A DNA stretch of 64,000 nucleotides from Rhynochetos jubatus. Its lineage: Eukaryota > Chordata > Aves > Eurypygiformes > Rhynochetidae. The number at the start of each line of letters is the position of its first letter. Position 1 is the first letter of the stretch. The notes below the pieces were generated by a model. That model was not told the DNA's origin. It was given only the letters and a program-made list of their open reading frames with translations, and ran no database searches. Position numbers and translations under genes: made by a program. The stretch is taken from contig CM050662.1 of assembly GCA_027574665.1 (NCBI GenBank), positions 7,707,967-7,771,966 on the forward strand, written 5' to 3'. Below are positions 11,911-24,224 of this stretch, piece by piece.

Positions 11911-13254
11911 ATATGTCTAAAATCTTGCACTTTGGCAGGAAGAGAGAATAACCATGAATGGAAGAGATAAATACAAATGAAAAATGGATGTAATAGAATC
12001 CACTTGTAGAGACATTCTCATTAACATCCAAGCAGCACATCCTGGAACAGAACAAATAGCCAGTCTAACCACATTCACCCATAATAACCTACCTCCCCTT
12101 GATCACATTAACCACTCATCTTCCAATTCTTTGAACAGTTGTTCCTGATGGGCAACTAACTACCAACTTAATAGGCTCAGCAAGGCCTTTGGGTTTTTAT
12201 TCTTTGGTTGTTTTGGTTCCTCCTCCTTCCCCCACAGATAGCAAGTTAATATTATCATCCACGTGGATACAGCAAGGGCTGTATTAGTACAGGCATCCTT
12301 TTGCCTACTGCCTACCCAATTTCTTAGAAATTCTTGAATTTATTACTGAAATTTTTAACTAATCAATCCATTATTTTCTGGTGGGAAAGTGTTCAAAGCA
12401 TAAAATGAAAGCTGCAAATTACTTGAGCTATTGTAAAACATTTACAGCTCTCAAACTCTTCTTTCTTTTACCTTTATAAAAAATAAAATGTATACATAAA
12501 GCCCCTAAATACATATATTTTCTATGCTACTTAAATCTAGGGGGAAAAAAATTAACATACAAGTTCTTAGAGGGTATTGCAATACTCCCTACAAGCAAAT
12601 ATACTCTTTCTACATCAAACCACCCATCACCTTATGAAAGAAAAACTGTTACATTTACTGCAAAAATTTTCAAGTCACAAGGGCCCTGATAGTAAGCTAA
12701 GTGAGAAAATTTTCTATAGGCAATACATAAATAAAACTGAGTTCGAACATGTAGCTATCAGATCTCCTGTTTATTTCATTATGCAGGAAGGTTGAACTAA
12801 ATGAATGCTTTTATTTTGACAGAGAACCTCCTCATCCTCTCTCAGCTTTCTTCTCACTTGTAAAGATGTCTTAGCCCCCCTCTGTCAACTTGGAAGCTCT
12901 TACTGTCACCAGTCAGAAAGAAAACACCTCACTGTGCATGAGGACTGTCTTATGCCAATAGATTTGGCTGTCAAGCACTGAAAAGTACTGTCACTCAGTG
13001 GCAGAGGACTAACAAAGCAATTATCAAAAAAACACATTCATGAAGCCTAAGACATGCAGATTAAAATGCGACTCAGACAAATCTACTAAATAGAAATATC
13101 TCTCTAGACTAAGAAGGTGTGACTTTTCCTCAAAGATTCCACAACATCTCCCCCCAGCACCACATGAAAAACAGAACTGTAAAGCCCCCTGTTCTTTATT
13201 TAGGATTCCATAAACATTTGAAATGCTACTTCAAGGGAAATACTATTAAACCAG

Positions 13255-13837
13255 TGTACTAGTTTCAGGCAGGAATGAGCTCCTCTCCTACACAAAGCTG
13301 GCTGGCCCAGAGCAGCCGAGAGATTTGCCTCATTCCATGGTACCTCAGGCCCAGTGGTCAGGCTGGGTGGGCACATGTGCAGTTCTGCAGAGGGAAGTGG
13401 CCTGGAGGGGATCGTTAAGGCTTTTGGCTAGCTTGATAGCTGGTTCATTAGCTCTTTTGTGAGCACTTGGTGTGGTTGTTAGCAGTGGGGGAGGTTTTTT
13501 GTTAGTGGGTAGGGGTGTAGGCAGGTTTTTCTCCCCACTCTGGAGCTCTCAGGCAGGGATTTCTCGCTGCTTTGGAACTGGGCTGTTTGTCAGTCAGCAT
13601 GTGGTGAGCTATTGTATCATATATTCTATTTTCTATTGTTTGAATTACTTGTTAGTGGTAGTATTGGTACTAATAGTAACACTGTAATTTTCATTCATAT
13701 TATTAAATAGTTCTTATCTCAACTTGTACAAGCTTTCCTTGTCTTTTCCTCTGACCCTTCTCCACTGTGGGTGGGGAAAGGGAGGTGATTGAGCCCCTGC
13801 GTGGTACTTAATTGGCAGATAAGGCTAAACAATGACA
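13255..13837 (+). mobile_element. Avian ERV-type solo LTR (second family)
   Basis: This 583-bp element starts TGTACTAGTTTCAGGCAGG and ends CTAAACAATGACA, so it has TG...CA termini. The 3' third matches the familiar avian LTR layout: ATTAAATAGTTCTTATCTCAAC (polyadenylation region, about 13702), then a GTGGGTGGGGAAAGGGAGG segment, then CCCCTGCGTGGTACTTAATTGGC. Flanking pentamers ACCAG (13250-13254) and ACCAC (13838-13842) look like a target-site duplication with one change. There is no internal retroviral sequence, so it is a solo LTR. A 71-codon open frame inside it is not a gene. Confidence 0.8.
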
Positions 13838-16380
13838 ACCACCAACTATTCTTTTCCTTATTGTCAGTTAACTCCTAGAAAAGTAATCACTTGGATGGCT
13901 GTTCAGGATGAAAATTGGTATCAAGAAGCCAAGTATATGGAGGAAAGTAAATTTTTAAAACATAGAATTTGATATGGAAAGAACTCCAGAAAGCTAAGCA
14001 GTTGTGTCAGACTCAACCAAGTTATAGGATATCTGAACACTGAAATGGGAGACAGACATTCCAACTACTTCTGCCCGCATTTGCAATGAACCAAACATCT
14101 CAAAGCATGACTTTCCAAAGTACCTACGTTCTGCTATTTAGAGATGGTGAGGCCATTACAGTAAATAAACCCCGTTCACTAAGATGAATCAATAAAATGA
14201 AACAAAAAACCCCCATCTTGCATGTTAGCACACAGTTATGTACATACAAAGATGTACTAAAGAATTGGGACATAATGGCCTTCACACAGAGAGCAGCTAA
14301 CCGGTGGGTGTGTTTGTTTGGGGTTTTGAGGGTGGAGTAAAAGAGCAGTTCCAATAAACTAGACAGGCTTCAACTGATAGATTTCTTCTGTTTACAGATC
14401 AAACATTCACGTGAAAACAGAAACACCTCATCCCTCTCTTTCATGACCTTGCTCCATATGTCATAATCTATATGCAAATCCAAGATGGAGAGATACTGAA
14501 AGACAGAGTTGTAGAGGACACAATTCCAGAAGCAGATGTTCAGAGCAGACAATTCAACTCAGTTCCTTCAAAATACAGCAGGCAACTACAAGTCTGGAGT
14601 AAAATAAAACCAGGAGTGATTCTCCATCTTCCACAAGGATCTTTCTAAGGAAGATAACCAATTGCAGCTTCTGTGCTAACATGAGATGACTAAGGGGAAG
14701 GAAAGCCCTGATGCGAGATACTTTTTCCAGCTGGCTTTGTTGAATACCTTTAGATACAAACACTCTAATTCAGATATTGTTTTTTATCCACACAACCCAA
14801 GCACCTTCAAAATTTTGCATGCATAATAAACAACTTGAAATTACGGATTTAAATATTATTTAATCAGCACTTTTGAAATTAACCTCAAGAAGCCTGTTGA
14901 GAGGGATGTGTTTGACAAAGCTTCAATATATGGATGTCTACCATGAACCTGCACCAAATGGAGGTTTCTGTAATGCTGTATTAACTTGCTGTTCAGAACA
15001 AAACCACTAGCACACAGGCCAGAAAGTGCTGTGACTGATCTGAAAGCGAGCATTCCAAATTCAGAATCCAGACAACTACTGCAAATTATACACCGACTTC
15101 AGTGGAAAGCTTGCTCCCGAGATGTTTAAGTAAAAATATTATCCCCTCTTTTTTTGATCAGTGAAGCATTTTTGTAACCCTCAACCCAGGGATGCAGCTG
15201 TCTGCAAATGAAGGCCCAGTTTAGTGAAGCACAGGTATGTGACCCTGGCTGACTTTTACTAAGTAAACTGTTGTTAAGGTACGAGAGGATATATGATCTG
15301 AGGGAATGCAAGATAAAAGCACTAAAACCAAACAGAGAAGTGCAGCTACTGAGAACTGAATATTTAGTTGCTCAAGAAAAATGTTCATGAGGAGTATAAA
15401 ACTCCTACAGAAAAAAAGCAGATACCCGGAAAAGAACAACTGAACAATATAGACATTCATCTGTTCTAAGGAGCAGTGGAAGCTGATCCTTTCACACATG
15501 ATCACATATAATGCCCAGCTACTAGCTTTGCCCATACTCCTTATTATGTCTCTTGGACCAAATACCTATTTTGCACTCCAGTGTACCTTTCTTACTTGGT
15601 CTCTCCACTCAATTTAAAAACCTATCTGAACAAAACAATTCACAGAGAGGGGATTACTTTCTGACAGGTATGTCAGATTAAAAGAAACTTCTTCCCAAAA
15701 AAAAACCCAAACAGCTTTTTAATAATTTCATATTTGATCAATAAAACTCACAAGTTTTACCACATATTTGGTTTTGATGTTACTCTGAAAAGAAACCACA
15801 AGTATTTGCACAACTATGAATAGTTTGTACTTTTTTAATATATACTTATTTAATATTGCAAAGTGGAAAAAGCGCAAGTGACAGTTTTCTGGATGCTGGA
15901 CTTCAAACAACTGAGGGCTTGGAGGATAACTGTTCTGCTGAGTTCACGAAGATAACTCATGAACTACAGTCATCCTTTTTGAAAGTACTTTCTTTTTTCC
16001 TTTATTGTATCCTAGATATAGTAAGATTCCATAGATATTTATTTTTTTTAAATGCATTTAGGATTTTCTGCTCACACTTTCTTATCACTATTTCATTGAA
16101 AACACGTCATCATTTCTGAATTGTTTGAAAGTCATCAGATATATATCCAATACATTTGAGAGAGACATCTAAAGCCGAAATTGCTGCCAGGTGCACAGTA
16201 AGGCAAAAAGTTTCAAAATTTCACAAATTCCACCATGACATGTCAGGCTTCTACATTGACCTTTATTGCTGTATTGCACCATGACTGGGAAAGAAGATAT
16301 CAGTGTCTGAAAACTGTTCAGTCTCAGTTATGCCAAACTTCTGCTTTTATTATTAGCACTAAAATACTTGAAATATGCAG

Positions 16381-16477
16381 GTGGAAGTCCTGATTTTAAA
16401 TGTGGAGTTGGAGTTCAATAAACAAGACATTCTCCTATCACTGGAACAACAAGTAATCGGTCTGCAGATACATTCAG
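16381..16477 (+). CDS. Candidate plus-strand exon, coiled-coil-like
   Basis: The segment is 97 nt. It follows an AG (AATATGCAG) with a pyrimidine-rich stretch slightly upstream and ends ATTCAG|GTGAGTG, a consensus donor. The 32 open codons are rich in L, V, I, E and Q (for example DILLSLEQQVIGLQI), consistent with a short coiled coil. It leaves one nucleotide, which fits the candidate terminal exon at 17474. It sits in the opposite orientation to the minus-strand chain, so both models can only hold if two genes converge or interleave here. Confidence 0.25.
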
Positions 16478-17473
16478 GTGAGTGTCTGTAGGACTTACCA
16501 AAAGTGTGAAAATTCTGAAGACATTCCTCAGCAGCAAGACATTTTTCTAAAAAATTATCATTCCAATAGCTCTGTTGAAAAGCATGTCTGTCTTAATACA
16601 GTGTTGTGATGCAAAAATTACAGTATGTTAACAAGGCTGCTATTTAGAATAAAAACAACTGATAACTTCATTCATTTTAGCTTAAACAAATTAAAGATAC
16701 CTTCTGGTTTTTCTGTTCTGCCATCTGATTAGAAGCACAAGAAAAAAAATAATCACAGTGACATCCTAAACTATACAAAAATACATTCAAGATGTGTTTA
16801 TTTTACTGCACTGATTGGAAAAATCACTAGTTCTTGAAAATGACCTGTCTTTTAGGATATTCCTAATTATATTGGTAGACTCAGAATTATGCATGAGATC
16901 AAATCTCTGTCTTCTTCCTCTTGCGAGTCATGCTATACTTGTGACATTTACTAGTCTAAGGGTTGCAGAATGACAGTTGGTGGATGTAAATAAATTGTGA
17001 CTAAGTAGACGTCTTCTGATATATTGTATTCTTTAGTGAGCATATCTTTATTCTCTTATATGACTCACTTTTTACTTAATGGTTTCTAAGTTACTGTGGT
17101 TCAACTTCGGGAAAAAATGTGTGACACTTCTCCCCAGTGTCTCAAATACTGGCACAGACATTAAGAACAGTAAAAGTGGTCAGAGAAAGCTAAGAGGGAA
17201 ATGCAATTTTGGGAAAACTAATTTCATGAGGAAGAAAAGGCTTTTAGCTCAACTCAGTCACAAGCAAACACAGTCCAGAACTTCATGTTTACAATGCGTT
17301 CTCTGAGCTTTGATGAAATCCTGGCCAAGTTGGGTTTTGCCCAGCTTGGCTAATTTCCCAGCAGGCTGCATTTTAACTTATGTCACCATCCAAGTTTTCT
17401 CTGTTGACAAATGTTTCCATAAACACTAACAGACTTCAGTGCTACTTCTTGTTTTGATTTTGTGTGCAAAGAG

Positions 17474-17625
17474 AAAATGTCCAAGTGCATGCAAGTGATT
17501 GCTATCAAGGCCTTCTGATAGATGACGGGACATCAGTGGTAAGCAAGGCAGTGCAATTATTTTACAAAGGGACTTTTAAAGGAGATCTTCCCACTCCAAG
17601 CATTAAGCCTTCATCAGATGCTTGA
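17474..17625 (+). CDS. Candidate plus-strand terminal coding exon
   Basis: The segment follows a T-rich acceptor (TTTTGATTTTGTGTGCAAAGAG) and, joined in phase to 16381-16477, reads 49 further codons (including GLLIDDGTSVVSKAVQL) to TGA at 17623-17625, immediately followed by TAA. A donor look-alike lies inside it at about 17540 (GTG|GTAAGC), so it could instead be an internal exon. The candidate 3' untranslated region would run to the signal at 20548. No family is recognised, and the open frame alone is not statistically remarkable. Confidence 0.25.
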
Positions 17626-20547
17626 TAAGATGAAATTTATCAGAAGAAAACAAAGTTACAACCACACACATTGAGATTTGCCTTTTCCTTCAGTATATTG
17701 TTAATGCAATTTACTTTATATCATGTATACACCAGGGTCTGAATTATTATGATGCTTAAAGAATCTTTTCATCTTTTGAGTAGAATATTTCAGGAATTGT
17801 AATTTTGTTTAAAAAAATAAAAATACTACATTTGCATTTTCATAGCCATAATTATATTTGGAAAAAAGTCCACAGGAAAGGTGTGTGTCCTTTTTAATAA
17901 AAACAATTGCCTTTCTTCAGGTTAAATCATTTCACCTGCTGTGAAACAATTAAAATCTATTTTGCTACTGAGCACAGCTAGTTGCTTAATAAAAGGGTCA
18001 TGGAGACGTTCACAGAAACACTCGTTTCACAAAACAGTCAAATTCTGCCCATAGTAGGGGCATTAAAAAAAAAAAAACACAAACCAAAACACCACCTTTC
18101 TGTTAATTGTCAATAGACTTACAAACCTTTTGTACTGATAAAGGTTGAGAGATACTCAGAACTGCTAGAGTGTTCCCAAAAAACAATTTGGCTTACAGGT
18201 TTTTAAACGTATCATTCATGATATGTTTTACAAACTGGTCAAAGAGCTCTGAGTACGTCTAACACATGTAAATACATCTCCTTCATGATTAGCAACACCA
18301 CTACTACAGCATACAGCTTTTTTCTTATCCTCTACTAGAGTATCTATCATTACAGAGCATTCTCCGTGGTTTTACCTCGCACGTTATCATCCCAGACTTC
18401 ACTTTCCACAAAACTGGAAGTTAAGCAAGCCTCCACTCAGAGAGAGAACTTCCTCTACAGTATGAATCCCCTATATGATACTGCATAGACGGAAGAATCT
18501 TCTGCCCTGATCCCCCTGCAGACAAGCACATCTCAGGAGCGAGTCTAAAACCTACAACAGTATCTCAACACTGCAAGAAAGAAGGTGCACAAGTGGCTCC
18601 TTTTCAGACAGTAATACTTGGAACAGAAAGGCCAGAAATACAAGCCTGGAGTGAAAGTGAGGACACGGAATGCGTCATAGAGAACTACAGGCACGGAGCC
18701 ACAGGAAGTGGGGCACAGGCATGACACTGCAGACTCCATGGCTAACTACGTCACCAATAGTCAGTTAAAGAAATGCAGACCTGTAGCGTGACAGAAGTGC
18801 TTTAGGAGTAACAAAGAAATAGTATCTAATGTGTGTAAACGTAACAAACATCACATAGCAGTGGACAATAAAAGGTACTGTTCAAACAGCTTGTTATACA
18901 CCATTTGGATCTGTCACTAGTTGTACCCACTATGCTTTATGCGTTATGTCTGATACCTTTTCCATCAGCTACAGTATGTATGAGCAATGTGGCAAAGAGC
19001 CAATGACTTGGAGCACTTTTTCTGATGCAGCTACACTGAACTTGTTTGCAGTTCCCTCAGTATTGTTTAAGAGACAATAGTGCAGCAGCTGTACGAATTT
19101 CAAGTACAGACAGTGGCATCTTTCACTATCGCTTGCTATTTGGAAGTGTTCTTATTTAACCATAATAAGCACAAAATCTTTCTAGTTACATAACACCAAC
19201 TTGCCACAGCTGTACTCCCCCGCCAAGTAATAATGTCAAGCTAGCTTTGTAATTCAGTAGTAAAGTTCCATTCACCAGGTGACACTTTAACAAACAGCAA
19301 ACAGTACAGGTTACAATGCTGCTTTTCCCCAAGAGTTGGCTAAACACCAAATAAAAAGCAGTTATTCAGTCTCCAGTTTACTTCTGAAACAGTTGGTCTT
19401 TCATATCACTCCCGGCATATTTGTAGAGCAAATACTGTTTCATACTATTACAAGCACGTGTTTACACTACATGCATGACAGTCTAAAAAAGTAACTTATA
19501 ACTTCTGGAAGTTTTGGATCTGACAGTTGTACACAATGACTACATCCACCCAAACCAACTCAAAGGAAAAAAAACCCCGCAACAATTTAGGGCCTTGTAC
19601 ACACCACATTAAGCATGCCTCACATCCATTCTATCAAGAAACTTAAGCTAATTTCAACTTGAATACACATCAAAATAATGTATGTAAAACAGTCAGTAGA
19701 ACTTAGAATATTTATCTTTTATTCATCATTGCTTGATCACATCAGAAATAGGAAGTGCTTAAAGAAAACAGCATGATACACCAACACTGGGGTTTTGCTG
19801 TATAACAGAGACCACTAGTTCACTTAATTCACTCTCCTCATCATCAAGTTTGCACAACATTTAAAAGTTCGCATAACATTAGCTAAGATAATTAAAACTA
19901 CTTTTTAAACAACACTTTAAGGAAAAAAAATAGGTAAGTGTGAAAAGGTACTTCAAAACAACAGCTGCATAGCCCTTCAGTCAAATGTTTCCTACATAAG
20001 TATTTAATCCTAAATCCATGTACATTTGGCTACAGGAACATGTATTTTTCCATCCTGAAGCATGAAATAACAGGAAAAATGATCATTAATGCTTTGTAAC
20101 ATGTTATTCATAGATAATAAACACGTTTACTTAACAAAAATTATCCAACCACCTTAATTTACATTTATGAGCACATTCATACTTCAGTGCTAGTAGCATG
20201 CTTCAAACAATTGCTAGGTTATTATAAAGATGGTATCAGCAGTGAATAAAAGAGTATTTACACCTTACTAAACACTGTGGACAAGAACTGTTAAGAGCTA
20301 AGGCAGATTTGTAGCATTTAGCAAGTTATCACCTTTACAAAAACTAAGAGGACAAATCGACACCTTTTTCAAGAGTGAACACCTGGCTTGATGAATGCAT
20401 CAAAGATATATACAGTGTTTAATGAAAACCATACACTGTTATTTATTTATTTAAATGGGAATCAAATAAGCTCTTCAGAAAGTTTCCGAAGCTGTAATCT
20501 GTATTATTTTTTTTTAGTTTCCCATGTGTACTGTTCCTTTTGAAAGA

Positions 20548-20553
20548 AATAAA
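20548..20553 (+). terminator. Candidate polyadenylation signal
   Basis: AATAAA lies 29 nt before an A19 run at 20582-20600. This is the spacing of a mature mRNA 3' end. It could be the end of a plus-strand gene or the 3' end of an inserted retrocopy (see the adjacent repeat). Confidence 0.45.
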
Positions 20554-20581
20554 ATTTAGAGATATTAAAACTGAAAAATTT

Positions 20582-20600
20582 AAAAAAAAAAAAAAAAAAA
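20582..20600 (+). repeat. A19 tract followed by CAAA-type A-rich run
   Basis: Nineteen uninterrupted A's are followed by CAAACAAAACCAAAACCC. The position after AATAAA suggests a genomically encoded poly(A) tail. I could not find a convincing target-site duplication. Confidence 0.8.
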
Positions 20601-20709
20601 CAAACAAAACCAAAACCCAAACCTAATTTACAGAGTCTCTGAAGATGAGCAATCTGCAAGACAGGCAATAGACCACAGAGCTGGGTTTCACTGTAGTTAA
20701 ACTAAGTGA

Positions 20710-20739
20710 CAATTCAACATTCAAAATAATGTTGAATTG
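20710..20739. repeat. Perfect 12-bp inverted repeat
   Basis: CAATTCAACATT (20710-20721) and AATGTTGAATTG (20728-20739) are exact reverse complements around a 6-nt loop. It could form a hairpin or be a dyad binding site. It lies 110 bp after the A19 tract. Confidence 0.8.
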
Positions 20740-20888
20740 GTCTGATCTTGTTTAAAAAGAATATCTCTATCCTCAGTTTCAGAGACATGCAGCACCTGCA
20801 AGTGGCCACACAATACTACTTTTAACAGTAAACTTTTGAAGTAGCACAGACCAGAAGAGAAAAATAATGAAATTTAACAATTACCATC

Positions 20889-20940
20889 TGTGCTGGGTTC
20901 AGTCAGAAAAGTGTTAACTCCCTTTACTGTGGTTTCTAGG
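20889..20940 (+). mobile_element. Possible 5' scrap of an avian LTR
   Basis: TGTGCTGGGTTCAGTCAG followed by GTGTTAACTCCC and ACTGTGG resembles the start of the LTR family seen at 13255 (TG[T]NCTGG.TT, then GTTAA). The similarity fades within about 50 bp and no 3' end is visible, so this is tentative. Confidence 0.3.
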
Positions 20941-20960
20941 AACTCTATCTAAGTCATAAC

Positions 20961-22851
20961 TAACAAAATTAACTAGCTACAAATCCTTCAAAATTAAAGC
21001 AAATTAGTTTCCAGGTTTTATTTCCAGAAAGTTTTTTTTCTCTGCTTTATTCCTGTGACAAACAAAAGACTAAAATATCAGCATCTATAATTTTCATATC
21101 ATTAAGTAAGACCTTATTCTTCTCCAGGTCATGTATCTCTAGATATTAGAGGGTTTTTTGCAAGTGTTGAAGTTACAACAGCAGACATTTACCATTACAA
21201 CCATTAGTTGTCACTCCCAATTCATATGTAGTCTACCCTGAAGGGATAATCAATTCCCACTTCTGGAATTTATATGAATGAACCAACAAACAAACAAAAG
21301 CAAGCAAGAGCTATCTGCCAGGTGAAAACATAGAGACCTTCTGACTGATCTACACACTAAGTCCATTCAGTGCAATTCATGATTACAAGAGGCTTTTATG
21401 GAAAGTCTACCAGGAATAAAGGAAAATATGATGTATTCCATAGGGATCTTCCTTTTTTGTTCATATTAAAAGCAAAAGTTTTATTAGACAACTGCATTTC
21501 CATCCAAATGTATGTATTTGCATATAGGGAGATGCATACATCCTGACCACTCTATAAAACTCACAACAAACTATATCAGTTCTTGAAAATATGGCCAAAC
21601 AACCTTCAAATTCAGGGGAAAATAGGAACTTAACAATGAAAGCTGCAACAGGATGTGCTCCAGCTAATCCAAAAGTTATGCCTTTGGGACCTACCTGCAG
21701 AAAGTTTACATTAAAGCAGTTCACAGTCTAATCTACTTTAAAAAAAAAAAAAAAGCTACCCAAAGAAAACACCCCACCACACCCCACTCAACTGAAGCAC
21801 CAAACAAACAAAACCCAACAGCTGGACACACAGCAAATTTGGTCTAAAAATTATGTTGTATTTGTCTAAACCGCACTCCCTCTCAGCTGCAATCAGCAAG
21901 GCATAGCTCTGAATCTGATCACCTTCCTCACCCATTCTCTGCCTCAAAATAAAAGAATAAAAATAAAAGTAATAATAGAATAAATGGGAAGCAGACAGTG
22001 GTGAAGAAACAATATACAGCATCAAGACACTAGCAGACACTGACACTGGACAAGTAGCACCATTCAGGACAAATTTCTTGGTATCAGTTTCTCAGTTGCT
22101 ATCAGCTGCCATGCTAATCACTTGAAAACTTTCAGTCCTTTTGTAGCAGACACAATGAAACACCAGCCTACCCCCCAACATCACATCTGAGCAAAAAACA
22201 GCTAAGAGTGGAAATGTTCTTTATAGAATCTCAATGACACAGATTTGGCAAAAATTCAATTAAAGAGGAAAGCTGTTAGTAGAGGATGGATTACGCTCTC
22301 CAATTAAGATCATTTTTGACAGTGTTAGAGGATGCTAATCAGTCTAATGGCTTTTATGGATTTCAATCTTCCACAGAGTGGCTTAAAATAATAATTCTGC
22401 CTTTAAATACAAGGGCCTCGCTACACAGACACCCAGAAGAACCCCGAGTTCTCATTCGGAATTGGTAGTATGGATAAGATGTATACATAATACATACGCA
22501 ACACAGGAAAGCCTACAATGTATCTGTGTGTTAGAGTTACAAAAGCAGCTCAATGTAACTACTTTAAAGGGTCTCTTCCTTACCCAAACAGAAAGTTTTA
22601 GGACTCAAACATTTGAGCTACTCAACATTTTTGTTTCAGAAATTGTAAATCATTCAGCTCCAAGTATTTTATCTGGCCCTACACCTCACTTGACAAGTGT
22701 CAGAATCCCCTCCTCCTGGTATTCTTCTCAGCTGCTTGGCAGTTTAAGGTGCTTAGCTGAAACCACTTGGGTGGTTTTGAGTGCACACTTCCTAAGCATT
22801 TGGAAACTGAAGACAAGATACTCCGCCACCAGATTTCACAGATGTCATCTG
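20961..22851. other. AT-rich stretch without a supported gene
   Basis: There is a minus-strand AATAAA near 21482 and an A15 run around 21735. Minus-strand frames at 21461-21724 and 21756-22046 (87 and 96 codons) are open but have neither convincing splice sites nor a recognisable product. I see nothing else. Confidence 0.5.
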
Positions 22852-23111
22852 CTAATGCTTAAATTTATCAAGGATGTATTCCAGTAATTTAGAAAGAAAA
22901 TGCTTTTGATCCACTCCATCACTATCAACATTTCTCACAACAACAGCCACTGCTTGAAGGAGTCCTTTCTGCAGCTGCTCAGGTATCACAGCTTCTGCAG
23001 TACGCAGCAACAGTTCTCACTGCATGGTCGTGAATTCACTGTTCAGGGTATGTATAGCACAGAGCAGCCGAACTGAAACCGACAATTCACATTCTTTGCT
23101 GATCGCTCCAC
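22852..23111 (-). pseudogene. Protein-like fragment with a stop and frame break
   Basis: On the minus strand, 54 codons run from 23016 to a TAG at 22852-22854, with the helix-like stretch EQLQKGLLQAVAVVV and a lysine-rich end. The same frame continues upstream through a TGA at 23017-23019 for about 30 more codons (including CELSVSVRLLCAIHTLNSEF) to a TAA. Beyond that, a different frame looks protein-like but holds several stops. The pattern suggests a decayed HEAT-like coding segment, or chance. The TGA could derive from CGA by C-to-T change. No family is assigned. Confidence 0.2.
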
Positions 23112-23456
23112 AATCTTAGCTCTTTGGCATTTTCTATTGACCCTGACACTCATGAAAATTCCTACGGTAAGAGTGCTTCGGATATTTTTAAGGAGAAAGA
23201 AAAGCCACAGTTCATTCAGATTTTATGCCCAGGGGATATTGTAGCAGCTGCACAGGTATAATTGCTAGTCAATGACAAGGCACAAGCAGGAGGCCAAAGA
23301 AGTGCCAATTCAAGCATACCCTTTAACCATTCCTTCATATTACAAGGTATGTCTGACAGTTGTTGGAAGTGTGAAAATACAGTTAAGATCAAATAATGAA
23401 ATACTAGAAGTCAGGAGGTGAATATAACTACAGAGATAGCACAAAAGAATACTTAC

Positions 23457-23507
23457 CACAAACATTCAACACCAGCCAACCCCTAAACCACCTAAGAAAT
23501 GATACTT
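23457..23507 (-). other. Candidate exon with consensus donor
   Basis: On the minus strand this 51-nt segment follows a pyrimidine-rich acceptor (GGTTTACTTCCTTGTTAG) and ends TTTGTG|GTAAGTATT, a perfect donor. One frame is open throughout. It lies between the CpG island and the minus-strand exon chain, so it could be a 5' untranslated or early coding exon of the same transcript. Its end phase does not link directly to another segment I found. Confidence 0.25.
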
Positions 23508-23999
23508 CTAACAAGGAAGTAAACCAAAACAATCACCCCTAACTACAGAAATCACAGGACAGTTCACAGTCCAAGCATCTCAGTTTACAGTTACGTATCT
23601 TTGAGTATACTAACGTTTTCTGTGGTAACAGAGCCAGCTACCACACATGAGAAACTGCTGCTTCTGCAGGCAGACTCAGACCACCTCTTCTGAAGATCAG
23701 TGTTGGCAGATGCAATAAGGATCAACATCTCATTACAACATAACCAATAACATCAAATATTCTGCAGGTGTACCAAGAAGAGAATGCAGATACAGCAAGC
23801 CAGGTACTAATGGGCAGCAAAACATCCATCCGATGGCATGATCTGAACACCACACAGCTGGTTTACAATGGAGTTCAGCTGGATTCAAGCACAACACTGC
23901 TCTCAGCATGACTCACACTGATCTACGTTTTAGGAGGTACACATCAATTGTTTTAGGGAAAATTTGCGACACTTCAGAATCAGGTTTTGGGGTTTTGTT

Positions 24000-24062
24000 T
24001 GTTTGTCTTTATTGTGGTTTTTGTTGTTGTTGTTTGGTTGGTTTTTGGTTTTGGTTTTTTCT
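24000..24062 (+). repeat. GTTT/GTT-rich low-complexity tract
   Basis: The sequence is dominated by GTTT and GTT units. It lies inside a 105-codon plus-strand open frame whose apparent peptide is therefore a low-complexity artefact. Confidence 0.8.
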
Positions 24063-24224
24063 TTCCACAGCAGTGTTTTTCATCTGTTTTGAAAGTCTGC
24101 ATTTTGAAAATTTTTTGCCCCATCATTACAGACTTGCAGTCTTAAAACCAGCAAATTTGTGTGGAAGACAGCACTTGGATTCCCAGTGGAAGAGGGTATC
24201 AGCCACTATTAAATGTTTGCACTA

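Larger units (their letters stand above)
4387..13254. other. Long non-coding stretch, intron-like
   Basis: This is AT-rich DNA with no recognisable gene apart from two candidate minus-strand exons (4599-4720 and 7750-7826). It contains a (GT)12 repeat at 9265-9288, homopolymer runs, and an imperfect hairpin at 11854-11910. Strong minus-strand donor look-alikes occur at 7340-7345 (CAG|GTGAGT) and 8282-8287 (GTAAGT), without a frame I can link to the others. Confidence 0.5.
13838..20547. other. Non-coding stretch with weak plus-strand exon candidates
   Basis: No gene is identified. Two plus-strand segments with splice-like ends are listed separately (16381-16477 and 17474-17625). From about 17.6 to 20.5 kb the DNA is AT-rich with ATTTA motifs (for example near 20442) and ends at a polyadenylation signal, which would suit a long 3' untranslated region but proves nothing alone. 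An A-run lies at about 18065-18077. Confidence 0.45.

Noticed and set aside
18241-18454. Two minus-strand segments (about 18400-18434 and 18190-18250) that join in phase to a stop codon
   Set aside because: The splice signals are mediocre and the segments fall inside the alternative plus-strand 3' region; the support was too thin to list as exons.
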